Made by a program: the position numbers and the translations under genes
In this document: in pieces, positions 9,075 through 16,679 of the stretch
How the letters are laid out: each line of letters starts with the position of its first letter
Position numbering within the stretch: the stretch's first letter is position 1
The notes under the pieces: model-generated
What the model was told of the DNA's origin: nothing
What the model saw: only the letters and a program-made list of their open reading frames with translations
The model's database searches: none
NCBI RefSeq assembly: GCF_042885655.1
Contig: NZ_JBHVRO010000013.1
Span: forward strand, 13,882-77,881
Reading direction: 5' to 3'
Source: Psychrobacillus sp042885655
GTDB lineage: Bacteria; Bacillota; Bacilli; Bacillales_A; Planococcaceae
Length of the DNA stretch: 64,000 nt

Positions 9075-9385
9075 AAGAAAAACGCAAGCATCTTTTAAGT
9101 GCAACTTGTCTTTACTACTTCCAGAGTGCTTTGGACGAAACATTGGCTACACTATTACCGTTGGAATTATGTAGCTGGAAGTGACTGCGTCACTTCCAGC
9201 TACATTTTTTTCGGTAATCTTGTGGTTATTGTTTGTCCGTCGCCCTCTTGAGATGTGTAGATACTAGGTGCATTAGGTTTGGATAATGAGTGAATATATC
9301 CTTTCCTATACTTTTAAAAGCGGACGAAGATGCAATTTCGTCCGCTCAACGCTTCTTTATTAATGGTTACTATCTATTTTTTATG
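9075..9385 (+). repeat. Structured dispersed repeat (SR), full copy 1
   Basis: Non-coding interval between convergent genes. It opens with AAAACGCAAGCATCTTTTAAG, then GAGTGCTTTGGACGAAAC and CTACACTATTACCG. A 17-bp perfect stem with a 3-base loop (9169-9205, tip GAAGTGAC-TGC-GTCACTTC) sits inside an outer stem ATTACCG (9154-9160) / CGGTAAT (9212-9218). A downstream module starts GTCCGTCGCCCTCTTGAG and contains the hairpin GCGGACGAA/TTCGTCCGC (9321-9346). Full or partial copies lie at 18782, 20050, 30984 and 60340, all in this orientation. Confidence 0.85.
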
Positions 9386-9429
9386 GTTCCACTTGCCCTA
9401 TTGATAAACAATGACAAGTACTCACTTAA

Positions 9430-9545
9430 TGGATTGTAGTGAAAGGTGGCGACTCCAGTCGGAGGCCAACAGGATATTGGTCACGAAGGCGTTGCCACAC
9501 GATGTGGAGTTGTCCTTGGCACTCCTGGAATATATGAAGACATAA
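9430..9545. repeat. GC-rich dispersed intergenic repeat, copy 2
   Basis: Shares GGTGGCGACTCCAG, GGCCAACAGGAT, TTGGTCACGAAGGCG and CCACACGATGTGG with the block at 103-290. It directly follows the SR repeat, as also seen at 19130 and 31370. Confidence 0.75.
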
Positions 9546-9619
9546 TGCTTAAGTAGAAATTCCTAATAAAGTAATTAATTTTAAAGGTTATTGATAAGTC
9601 CCCTTGATTAGTGTTCGTT

Positions 9620-9756
9620 GTTGTTTGGAGTGCAGGTGCTCGACTCCTGCGAGAATTGCATGAGTCTTGAGACCCCGCAGGTAGCGAAGCGAACGAGGAG
9701 GCTCAAGCCATGCCCGCGGAAAGCGAGCGCCGGAACGGAAAGCAAGTTGTTCATCA
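9620..9756. repeat. GC-rich dispersed intergenic repeat, copy 3
   Basis: Contains GGTGCTCGACTCCTGCG, GAGACCCCGCAGG, GCGAAGCGAACGAGGAGGCT and GCCCGCGGAAAGCGAGCG. CCTGCG/CGCAGG and the purine-rich GAGGAGGCTC blocks can pair internally. This is the version closest to the GC-rich intergenic repeat I know from many Bacillaceae genomes. Confidence 0.75.
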
Positions 9757-9787
9757 CATATAAATTTAAATGAATCTTTTTCTGATA

Positions 9788-10348
9788 TTAAAGAAATGGT
9801 AAGCTTGCCATTACTCCGTTATAAAGTTTAATAATGACATAGATTACTAATGCTAAAAAAAGGCTCCAAACAAGTATCTCAAACATGATCAAACCCACTG
9901 TCCCCATCAAACTCATTGAACTGCTTAATTTAAATACGACATAGACAAAATAAATGAATGCTGTCGAAAGAAAGACCACAAGCAATATTGGAAGGGATTG
10001 AAAACCTATTGCAGAAACCACCGCTCCAATAAAAAAGATAACGTACCCGCCTCGAGCTTGTGAAATTGTCTTACCCTCTAAATCCCTCGAGAAAAATAAC
10101 ATACCTAATTCATGAATCGTTTCAGCAATTAACTTGAAAGCAGAAAAAAGCATAAAATAAATGAGTGCAAAAATAATGAGTAAAAATAACTTCAATTCCA
10201 AATCCGACAGAAACTCTCTCATACCACTATAGACACCGATAACTTTAAAAAGATCCAGTGCTTTATTCATTGTAAAGATGGAAAAAGATAAACTGAATAA
10301 TAAAATGGTAATTAAAGGTAAAAATCCAAACACATATGGGTTCTTCAT
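9788..10348 (-). CDS. yufK: YufK-like integral membrane protein (DUF5366)
   Basis: A 186-residue protein with about five hydrophobic helices and almost no extramembrane domain. The sequence pattern (MKNPYVFGFLPLITILLFS at the N-terminus, GLIMFEILVWSLFLALVIYV near the end) and its place beside mrp match B. subtilis YufK. Function unknown. GAGGAG lies 5-6 bases before the ATG. It is divergent from the mrp operon, with 160 bases between starts that must hold both promoters. Confidence 0.75.
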   Translation of the reverse strand: MKNPYVFGFLPLITILLFSLSFSIFTMNKALDLFKVIGVYSGMREFLSDLELKLFLLIIFALIYFMLFSAFKLIAETIHELGMLFFSRDLEGKTISQARGGYVIFFIGAVVSAIGFQSLPILLVVFLSTAFIYFVYVVFKLSSSMSLMGTVGLIMFEILVWSLFLALVIYVIIKLYNGVMASLPFL

Positions 10349-10508
10349 AACTGCTCCTCATATTTTAATTATGTACACTTTTGTATCATATCGAAGAAAA
10401 GGTACATTCTGCAAGTAGCTTTCAGTTACTTTGCCATGCATTTACCTCACTTTTACGTTATAATTTTTAGGATGCATTTAAATACATACTTTTGAAAGGA
10501 GGATTCCT

Positions 10509-12941
10509 TTGTCCTTAGTTTTTGCAATATTCATTCCGATTGTTGTTGCACTGGTGATTCCTTTTATATTTAAGAAAGCTCCAAGTATTCACACAGGATG
10601 GTTTGTTTTAATTGTTCCGGTGACATTGGTCTTTTTTTATGCTTCCTACCTACCAGCTATTATGGGTGGAACCACCAGTATACAAGAGCTACCTTGGATT
10701 CCTTCTCTTGGAATATACTTAGTTTCTTACATAGACGGATTAAGCTTACTTTTTTCTTTATTAATTACTGGGATTGGATCCTTAGTAATTTTATACTCCA
10801 TTTTTTATTTAGATAAGAAAAAAGAAATGCTTGGAAATTTCTACGTATACTTATTAATTTTTATGAGCGCAATGCTAGGAGTCGTTCAATCTGACAATTT
10901 AATCAGTTTGTATTTCTTTTGGGAATTAACGTCCATATCCTCTTTTCTTCTAATCGGATATTGGTATACGAGAGATGCTTCTCGTTTTGGGGCATTAAAA
11001 TCGATGATGATCACTGTATTTGGCGGACTTATGATGTTTGGAGGGTTCTTAATACTAGGAATCATTGGTGACACTTTCTCCATTCGTGAACTGATTGGAC
11101 AAACTCCAGCGCTTGCTGGACGAGACCTTTTTGTATTGGCTCTTGTACTAGTGTTACTTGGAGCATTTACAAAATCTGCACAGTTTCCTTTTTACATTTG
11201 GTTACCGGATGCAATGGAAGCCCCAACGCCAGTTAGCGCCTATTTACACTCAGCTACGATGGTCAAAGCTGGATTATATTTAGTCGCTAGATTTACTCCA
11301 ATTTTTGCTTTTTCTGAAGTTTGGGTTTGGCTTGTAACTGGAATAGGAATTCTTACATTATTCTGGGGTTCTTTCTTTGCTATTAAGCAAACAGATTTAA
11401 AAGCGATTCTTGCTTTTTCTACCGTTAGTCAACTTGGTTTAATCATGTCCCTATTAGGAATTGGTTCGGTTGCTTATCATGTCACAGGAGATTTGGTAAC
11501 TACTTTTACATTTGCAACGTTTGCAGCCATTTTTCATCTAATCAATCATGCGACTTTTAAAGGAAGTTTGTTTATGATTGCTGGAATAGTTGACCATGAA
11601 ACTGGGACGAGAGATATCCGGAAACTTGGTGGGTTAATGAGTTTAATGCCAATAAGCTTCACGATTGCCTTAATAGGAAGTTTGTCAATGGCTGGAGTTC
11701 CACCGTTCAACGGATTTTTGAGTAAAGAAATGTTTTTAGATGCTGTACTAAATCTACAACATTTTGATCTTTATTCAATGGATTCTTGGAGCATTTTGTT
11801 CCCTGTTATTGCATGGATTGCAAGTGTATTTACATTTGTATATAGCTTGTATTTTGTATTTCATACATTTCGAGGAAAACATAAACCCGAACAATTACCC
11901 AAAGCAGCACACGAAGCTCCAATTGGAATGCTCTTGTCACCTGGAATATTAGCTACACTTGTCTTAGTAATATTCTTTGTTCCAAATTTTGTTGGGCGTA
12001 CATTTATTAAACCAGCAGTAGCAGCTATACAACCTTTAGTTTACAGAGTTCCAGCAGATGTTGGATTTACGATTAGAGCTTGGCATGGGTTTCACTCCCC
12101 TGCTTTGTATATGACGCTTGGAATATTTTTAGTTGGTTTTATATTATTTAAAACGATTCCAAAATGGTCTCCAGTTTACGAAAAACTGCCATCTAAATTT
12201 ACTTTAAACAATATGTATGATGGTTTGACGCGCCTTGCGGATGGAGGAGCTAATCGTTTCTCATCCATGTATATGACTGGCTCTATCCGTTCCTATTTTG
12301 TATACATGTTTGCTGCAATCATTGTATTGCTTGGTGGGACGATGTGGTTTAAAGATGCATTCGCTATTAGTTTTGATAATCTAGCACCTATTCGTTTCTT
12401 TGAAATACTAATTTCGATTATTTTAGTTATTAGTACTATTACTATTCTAGTTACAAAATCAAGACTTACTGCTATTATCGCACTTGGAGCTGTAGGTTAC
12501 ACTGTTGCATTGTTCTATATTCTGTTTAAAGCCCCTGATCTTGCATTAACCCAATTAGTAATCGAAACAGTGTCAGTAGCGTTATTTTTAGGTGCATTTT
12601 ATCATTTACCGAAAATGAATACACACGAAAAAAGAAAAGAAGATCGTCGTTTCCGTTTAGGTAATTTTATTATTGCACTTGGAGTTGGTGTGATGGTTAC
12701 GTTAATTGCTATTTCATCTCACTCTCAAAAACTTATTCTTTCCATCTCTCAGTATTATAAAGACACTGTATATACGGAGGCTGGTGGTAAGAATATCGTA
12801 AACGTTATTTTAGTAGATTATCGTGGATTTGATACATTGTTCGAAATCAGTGTATTAACGATTGCCTCACTTGGAATCATCGGCATGATTACTTTACGCC
12901 TTGCCAAAAAGAAAGGAGATAGGAAAGTTGAAAACAAATGA
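10509..12941 (+). CDS. mrpA: Mrp Na+/H+ antiporter subunit A
   Basis: The largest subunit (810 aa) of the heteromeric Mrp antiporter, which expels Na+ in exchange for H+. The first about 500 residues are NuoL/ND5-like, with the conserved HSATMVKAGLYLVAR (Lys and His of the proton path) and the TM5 Glu in YFFWELTSISSFLLIGYW. The C-terminal about 250 residues are the MnhB-type extension (ITILVTKSRLTAIIALGAVG, then LTQLVIETVSVALFLGAFYHLP). TTG start with AAAGGAGGA 5 bases upstream; TATAAT near 10460 is a possible -10. First gene of a seven-gene operon with overlapping ends. Confidence 0.95.
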   Translation: MSLVFAIFIPIVVALVIPFIFKKAPSIHTGWFVLIVPVTLVFFYASYLPAIMGGTTSIQELPWIPSLGIYLVSYIDGLSLLFSLLITGIGSLVILYSIFYLDKKKEMLGNFYVYLLIFMSAMLGVVQSDNLISLYFFWELTSISSFLLIGYWYTRDASRFGALKSMMITVFGGLMMFGGFLILGIIGDTFSIRELIGQTPALAGRDLFVLALVLVLLGAFTKSAQFPFYIWLPDAMEAPTPVSAYLHSATMVKAGLYLVARFTPIFAFSEVWVWLVTGIGILTLFWGSFFAIKQTDLKAILAFSTVSQLGLIMSLLGIGSVAYHVTGDLVTTFTFATFAAIFHLINHATFKGSLFMIAGIVDHETGTRDIRKLGGLMSLMPISFTIALIGSLSMAGVPPFNGFLSKEMFLDAVLNLQHFDLYSMDSWSILFPVIAWIASVFTFVYSLYFVFHTFRGKHKPEQLPKAAHEAPIGMLLSPGILATLVLVIFFVPNFVGRTFIKPAVAAIQPLVYRVPADVGFTIRAWHGFHSPALYMTLGIFLVGFILFKTIPKWSPVYEKLPSKFTLNNMYDGLTRLADGGANRFSSMYMTGSIRSYFVYMFAAIIVLLGGTMWFKDAFAISFDNLAPIRFFEILISIILVISTITILVTKSRLTAIIALGAVGYTVALFYILFKAPDLALTQLVIETVSVALFLGAFYHLPKMNTHEKRKEDRRFRLGNFIIALGVGVMVTLIAISSHSQKLILSISQYYKDTVYTEAGGKNIVNVILVDYRGFDTLFEISVLTIASLGIIGMITLRLAKKKGDRKVENK

Positions 12942-13350
12942 TTTAATTATCCAAACGACTACTAAAGTAGTTTTCTTCATTATTTTTCTATTCTCTATCC
13001 ATATCTTTTTTGCTGGCCATTATGCACCAGGCGGAGGATTTGTTGGTGGGTTATTAATGTCTAGTGCAATCGTTTTATTACTACTAGCATTTGACTTAAA
13101 AACGGTAAAAGAAATGCTACCAGTTAACTACACAGTGGTGACAGCAATTGGATTGTTAACCTCTCTTGCTACTGCAGCTGGTTCCATTTTCTTTAATGTC
13201 CCTTTCTTTACTCATGTGTATAGCGATTTCAACTTACCGCTTCTTGGGGTAACCTCGATTCATACAGCGATGTTTTTTGATACAGGCGTTTACTTAGTTG
13301 TTGTCGGAGTTACAATGACCATTATTCAAATGATCGGAGGAGATGAATAA
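12928..13350 (+). CDS. mrpB: Mrp Na+/H+ antiporter subunit B
   Basis: A 140-residue membrane protein of the MnhB domain family: GHYAPGGGFVGGLLMSSAIV is the family signature, followed by a conserved GVTSIHTAMFFDTGVYLVVVG. It has four predicted helices. TTG at 12928 is chosen because AAAGGAG (12912-12918) lies 9 bases upstream; a TTG at 12901 would start before that site. It overlaps mrpA by 14 bases and its TAA overlaps the mrpC ATG, which indicates translational coupling. Confidence 0.92.
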   Translation: MKTNDLIIQTTTKVVFFIIFLFSIHIFFAGHYAPGGGFVGGLLMSSAIVLLLLAFDLKTVKEMLPVNYTVVTAIGLLTSLATAAGSIFFNVPFFTHVYSDFNLPLLGVTSIHTAMFFDTGVYLVVVGVTMTIIQMIGGDE

Positions 13351-13691
13351 TGGAAATATTAATGTCCATTTTAATCGGCTTTCTATTCATGGCAGCCGTT
13401 TATTTAATACTTTCTAGAAGTTTGCTTCGAATTATTATCGGAACTGGTTTATTAAGCCATGGAACACATCTCTTACTTTTAACGATGGGCGGTTTAAATG
13501 GAAAGGCTGCTCCCGTGTTAACAGATGGAGTTACCAATTATGTTGATCCAATTCCACAAGCTTTAATATTAACTGCTATCGTAATCAGTTTTGGTGTAAC
13601 AGCTTTTTCTTTAGTGCTTGCTTATCGTACATATAAAGAAGTTGGTACAGACAATATGGAATTAATGAAAGGAACAGAAGACAATGATTAA
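13350..13691 (+). CDS. mrpC: Mrp Na+/H+ antiporter subunit C
   Basis: A 113-residue NuoK-like subunit with three helices: LLRIIIGTGLLSHGTHLLLL in TM2 and DPIPQALILTAIVISFGVTA in TM3 are hallmark regions of MrpC/MnhC. GGAGGAGATGAATA precedes the ATG, located inside the end of mrpB. It ends 8 bases into mrpD. Confidence 0.93.
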   Translation: MEILMSILIGFLFMAAVYLILSRSLLRIIIGTGLLSHGTHLLLLTMGGLNGKAAPVLTDGVTNYVDPIPQALILTAIVISFGVTAFSLVLAYRTYKEVGTDNMELMKGTEDND

Positions 13692-15171
13692 TTTATTATT
13701 ACTTCCAGTCCTCATCCCGTTCCTTTTTGCAGCTATTTTATTGTTTTTCCCTAAAAAAGTGAGAGCTCAGAGAATAACTGTGATGATTGGACTCTTATTA
13801 GCACTGGCATCCGCAATCGTGCTATTAATAAAAGTAAAGTCAGATGGAGTTCAAACCCTTACATTAGGTAGTTGGGCTCCCCCATTTGGCATCACGATGG
13901 TATCGGATATGCTCTCTGTATTATTAGTGACATCTTCCCTTATCATTGCTCTGTTTGTAGTCTGGTACAGTTTTACTTCCATTGGAGAAGACCGAGAGAA
14001 AGCATTTTACTATCCAGCAATTATGTTCATGTTAACTGGAGTAAACGGTGCTTTCACAACCGGCGATATTTTCAATATGTTCGTTTTCTTTGAAGTACTG
14101 TTAATGTCCTCTTATGTACTCATTGTTTTAGGTGGAGAAAAAGCTCAGTTAAAAGAATCTATTAAGTACATACTCGTGAACATTGTCTCCTCTTCCCTAT
14201 TTGTTATTACTGTAGGGTACTTATATTCTGTTGTCGGTACTTTGAATATGGCTGATATTTCTATGAAACTTGCGGAAATTGGACAAGCAGGTATTATCAC
14301 TGTGATCGCTGTACTTTTTCTTATCGTGTTTGGTATTAAAGGGGCAATCTTCCCTCTATTCTTTTGGTTACCAGGATCATATGCAGCTCCACCAATGCCA
14401 ATACTCACTCTTTTTGGGGCGTTATTAACTAAAGTAGGCGTTTATGCCATTATACGGACGTATACATTGTTCTTCACAACTGATGTGGGCTTTACACATG
14501 AATTACTCATGATTATTTCTATCATCACAATCATTACGGGTTGTATAGGCGCACTAGCATACTTCGATGTAAAACAAATAATTATTTACAATATTGTAAT
14601 TGCAGTTGGAGTTATATTATTTGGAGCATCTATTATGAATGAAAATGGGATGCTTGGTTCTATATTTTATTTAATCCATGATATTTTAATAAAAGGTGCA
14701 TTATTTTTATTAATCGGTATAGTTATCAAAATTACCGGCACATCCGATTTACGAAAAATGGGTGGACTTATGAAGAGTTACCCCGCATTAGCATGGAGCT
14801 ATCTAGTTGCAGCATTTGGATTAGCTGGGATTCCTCCTCTAAGTGGATTTATAGGAAAACTCTTAATTGTCCAAGGCGGATTTGAAGGTGAGTATATTTG
14901 GCAAAGCATTTTCATCCTTGCATCTAGTTTAGTTGTTTTACTTTCTGTTATTCGTATTTTCATCTATGCATTTTGGGGTGAAGAGAAAGTTGTGCAGAAG
15001 CTTAATCCGAAAACGTATCGTCATTTATTAACCCCAGCAGTTTGTTTAGTTGCCTTAACCGTTTTTTATGGAGTTGGTTCGGAATATATTGTGCCATTTA
15101 TGCAAGACGCTAAAACAGTATTACTCGACCCTACCGTTTATACGAATGCTGTATTTAAAGGGGTGAAATAA
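13684..15171 (+). CDS. mrpD: Mrp Na+/H+ antiporter subunit D
   Basis: A 495-residue NuoN/ND2/4-like proton-pumping-type subunit with 14 predicted helices. The TM5 acidic residue is in FNMFVFFEVLLMSSYVLIV; the TM7 region is IKGAIFPLFFWLPGSYAAPP and the following ALLTKVGVYAIIR carries the conserved lysine. HDILIKGALFLLIG holds another conserved Lys. Start overlaps the mrpC end; the stop is joined to the mrpE start. Confidence 0.94.
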   Translation: MINLLLLPVLIPFLFAAILLFFPKKVRAQRITVMIGLLLALASAIVLLIKVKSDGVQTLTLGSWAPPFGITMVSDMLSVLLVTSSLIIALFVVWYSFTSIGEDREKAFYYPAIMFMLTGVNGAFTTGDIFNMFVFFEVLLMSSYVLIVLGGEKAQLKESIKYILVNIVSSSLFVITVGYLYSVVGTLNMADISMKLAEIGQAGIITVIAVLFLIVFGIKGAIFPLFFWLPGSYAAPPMPILTLFGALLTKVGVYAIIRTYTLFFTTDVGFTHELLMIISIITIITGCIGALAYFDVKQIIIYNIVIAVGVILFGASIMNENGMLGSIFYLIHDILIKGALFLLIGIVIKITGTSDLRKMGGLMKSYPALAWSYLVAAFGLAGIPPLSGFIGKLLIVQGGFEGEYIWQSIFILASSLVVLLSVIRIFIYAFWGEEKVVQKLNPKTYRHLLTPAVCLVALTVFYGVGSEYIVPFMQDAKTVLLDPTVYTNAVFKGVK

Positions 15172-15650
15172 TGGCTCTTCAAATATTATTGAATGTTGTA
15201 ATCGCATTAACTTGGATGTTTTTATCCATTTCATTTAAACCAACAACATTTATCATTGGCTATTTACTTGGATTATTAATGCTATGGATGCTACGAAAAT
15301 CTTTTTCTTCTAGATTTTATTTGGATAGAACTTGGGCTATTTTTAAACTAACTATATTATTCCTAAAAGAACTAACATTATCAAATATTTCCGTTTTACT
15401 CTTGATCATTAAACCGAAGATGCCAATACGCCCCGCTATATTTGCAATGCCTACTGTTCTTGAAAAAGACTGGGAAATTACACTTTTGTCCAGTCTTATA
15501 ACACTAACGCCAGGCACAATTGTAATTGATATATCGGATGATAATAAAACCCTTTATATTCATTCTATTGATTTTGAAAACGTAGATGATGCGATCAATT
15601 CAATCAAAGATACATTTGAAAAGGCGATTTTGGAGGTGAGCAAATCATGA
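15171..15650 (+). CDS. mrpE: Mrp Na+/H+ antiporter subunit E
   Basis: A 159-residue MnhE-family subunit with two or three N-terminal helices and a cytoplasmic tail. LLSSLITLTPGTIVIDISDD is the recognisable MrpE core. AAGGGGTG precedes the ATG that overlaps the mrpD stop, and it shares ATGA with mrpF. MrpE has no NADH-dehydrogenase homologue and is thought to aid assembly of the complex. Confidence 0.93.
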   Translation: MALQILLNVVIALTWMFLSISFKPTTFIIGYLLGLLMLWMLRKSFSSRFYLDRTWAIFKLTILFLKELTLSNISVLLLIIKPKMPIRPAIFAMPTVLEKDWEITLLSSLITLTPGTIVIDISDDNKTLYIHSIDFENVDDAINSIKDTFEKAILEVSKS

Positions 15651-15928
15651 CGACCTTTTTTGGGGTAATTGTTGTACTTATAGGTATATCGCTGTTAGGC
15701 TTCTTATATCGCCTTGTGAAGGGACCTTCAACTCCTGACCGAGTAATAGCATTAGATGCTATTGGGGTTGGTATTATATCTTTAATCGGGCTCATTTCCA
15801 TTCTCTTTGATACTGGATATTTTTTAGATGTCATTTTGCTCCTAGCGATTCTTTCCTTCATTGGAACAGTTGCTTTTTCTAAATTCACGGAGAAGGGAGT
15901 AATTATTCAACGTGACCGTAATAGCTAA
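15647..15928 (+). CDS. mrpF: Mrp Na+/H+ antiporter subunit F
   Basis: A 93-residue three-helix subunit with the MnhF signature RLVKGPSTPDRVIALDAIGV (conserved Asp in TM2). TGGAGGTGA lies before the ATG, whose ATGA overlaps the mrpE stop codon. MrpF and MrpG are both needed for antiport in studied homologues. Confidence 0.93.
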   Translation: MTTFFGVIVVLIGISLLGFLYRLVKGPSTPDRVIALDAIGVGIISLIGLISILFDTGYFLDVILLLAILSFIGTVAFSKFTEKGVIIQRDRNS

Positions 15929-16274
15929 TATTTTAATCATTGCTACTATTTCTTTTGGAACTATCTTTATCCTTGTAACTGCTATCGGATTAATAAGACT
16001 TCCAGATGCATATTCACGTGCACATGCAGCATCCAAAAGTGCAACTCTTGGTGTTATGAGTATATTACTCGGAGTATTTCTTCACTTTTGGTTAATTGAA
16101 GGTAGTTTTAACTCACGCATTTTGTTAGGAATAGTCTTCCTTTTTGTAACTGGACCAGTTGGTGGACATATGATGGGTAGAGCCGCTTATTTATCTGGTG
16201 TGAAAATGTGGGATAAATCCGTACAAGATGATCTTGCTGAAGTTGTGAAGAAAAAAAGAGAACTTGAAAAATAA
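15912..16274 (+). CDS. mrpG: Mrp Na+/H+ antiporter subunit G
   Basis: A 120-residue three-helix MnhG subunit: GLIRLPDAYSRAHAASKSAT is the family motif, then a conserved GPVGGHMMGRAAYLSG. The GTG start lies 17 bases inside mrpF, with only a distant GGGAG (about 12 bases), so translation probably depends on coupling to mrpF. The basic/acidic tail (KKKRELEK) is cytoplasmic. The operon ends at the terminator that follows. Confidence 0.92.
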   Translation: MTVIANILIIATISFGTIFILVTAIGLIRLPDAYSRAHAASKSATLGVMSILLGVFLHFWLIEGSFNSRILLGIVFLFVTGPVGGHMMGRAAYLSGVKMWDKSVQDDLAEVVKKKRELEK

Positions 16275-16321
16275 TAAAGCTTTTGCAATCCGCATAAATC
16301 TGCGGTTGCAAAAGCTTTTTG
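16275..16321. terminator. Bidirectional terminator between mrpG and glycine-rich gene
   Basis: Stem AAAGCTTTTGCAA / TTGCAAAAGCTTT with an inner CCGCA/TGCGG pairing and TTTTT on the plus strand. Convergent genes lie on both sides. Confidence 0.88.
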
Positions 16322-16326
16322 TATTA

Positions 16327-16620
16327 TTAATAAAAACCATCATAGTATGGGTATGTGTATGGATATGGGTAAGGTGGGTAATATGGATATCCCCCGTATC
16401 CGTATCCGTATCCTGGGTATCCGAACCCTCCAATTAACGAAGAACCTACAAGACCACCTACTAAGCCACCTACAAATGGGCTTCCGAATCCTCCAAAACC
16501 AAATCCGGGTCTTCCAAAACCAAATCCAGGTCTTCCAAAACCGAAACCGGGTCTTCCAAAACCACCTCTAAAACCGCCAAAACCGGGACCTCTAAAACCT
16601 CCACCCCGAAATCTTACCAT
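16327..16620 (-). CDS. Glycine/tyrosine/proline-rich low-complexity protein
   Basis: A 97-residue protein. Residues 1-50 are Gly/Arg/Phe-rich with repeats of GRPGFGF; residues 50-67 form a small-residue hydrophobic stretch (VGGLVGGLVGSSLIGG); the C-terminus is Tyr/Pro-rich (YGYGGYPYYPPYPYPYTYPY). There is no cleavable signal. Composition resembles Gly/Tyr-rich spore-coat or coat-associated proteins of Bacillales, which is an inference from composition only. A very strong AAGGAGGAG precedes the ATG and is partly covered by a hairpin. It lies 60 bases after pepA, on the same strand. Confidence 0.75.
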   Translation of the reverse strand: MVRFRGGGFRGPGFGGFRGGFGRPGFGFGRPGFGFGRPGFGFGGFGSPFVGGLVGGLVGSSLIGGFGYPGYGYGYGGYPYYPPYPYPYTYPYYDGFY

Positions 16621-16630
16621 GCTTCTCCTC

Positions 16631-16661
16631 CTTTCCCCTCAGTGTATGCTACTGGGGAAAG
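16631..16661 (-). promoter_or_regulatory. Hairpin overlapping the ribosome binding site
   Basis: CTTTCCCC and GGGGAAAG are perfect inverse repeats 15 bases apart. In minus-strand mRNA the second arm runs into GGGGAAAGGAGG, so the stem would cover the first bases of the Shine-Dalgarno of the glycine-rich gene. It could tune translation, or be a weak pepA terminator, although no T run follows. Confidence 0.4.
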
Positions 16662-16679
16662 TGGGTCTGTGCGTTTGCC

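Noticed and set aside
9075..9756. Insertion sequence or transposon
   Set aside because: No transposase, no terminal inverted repeats pairing across the block; it is better seen as two adjacent dispersed repeats.
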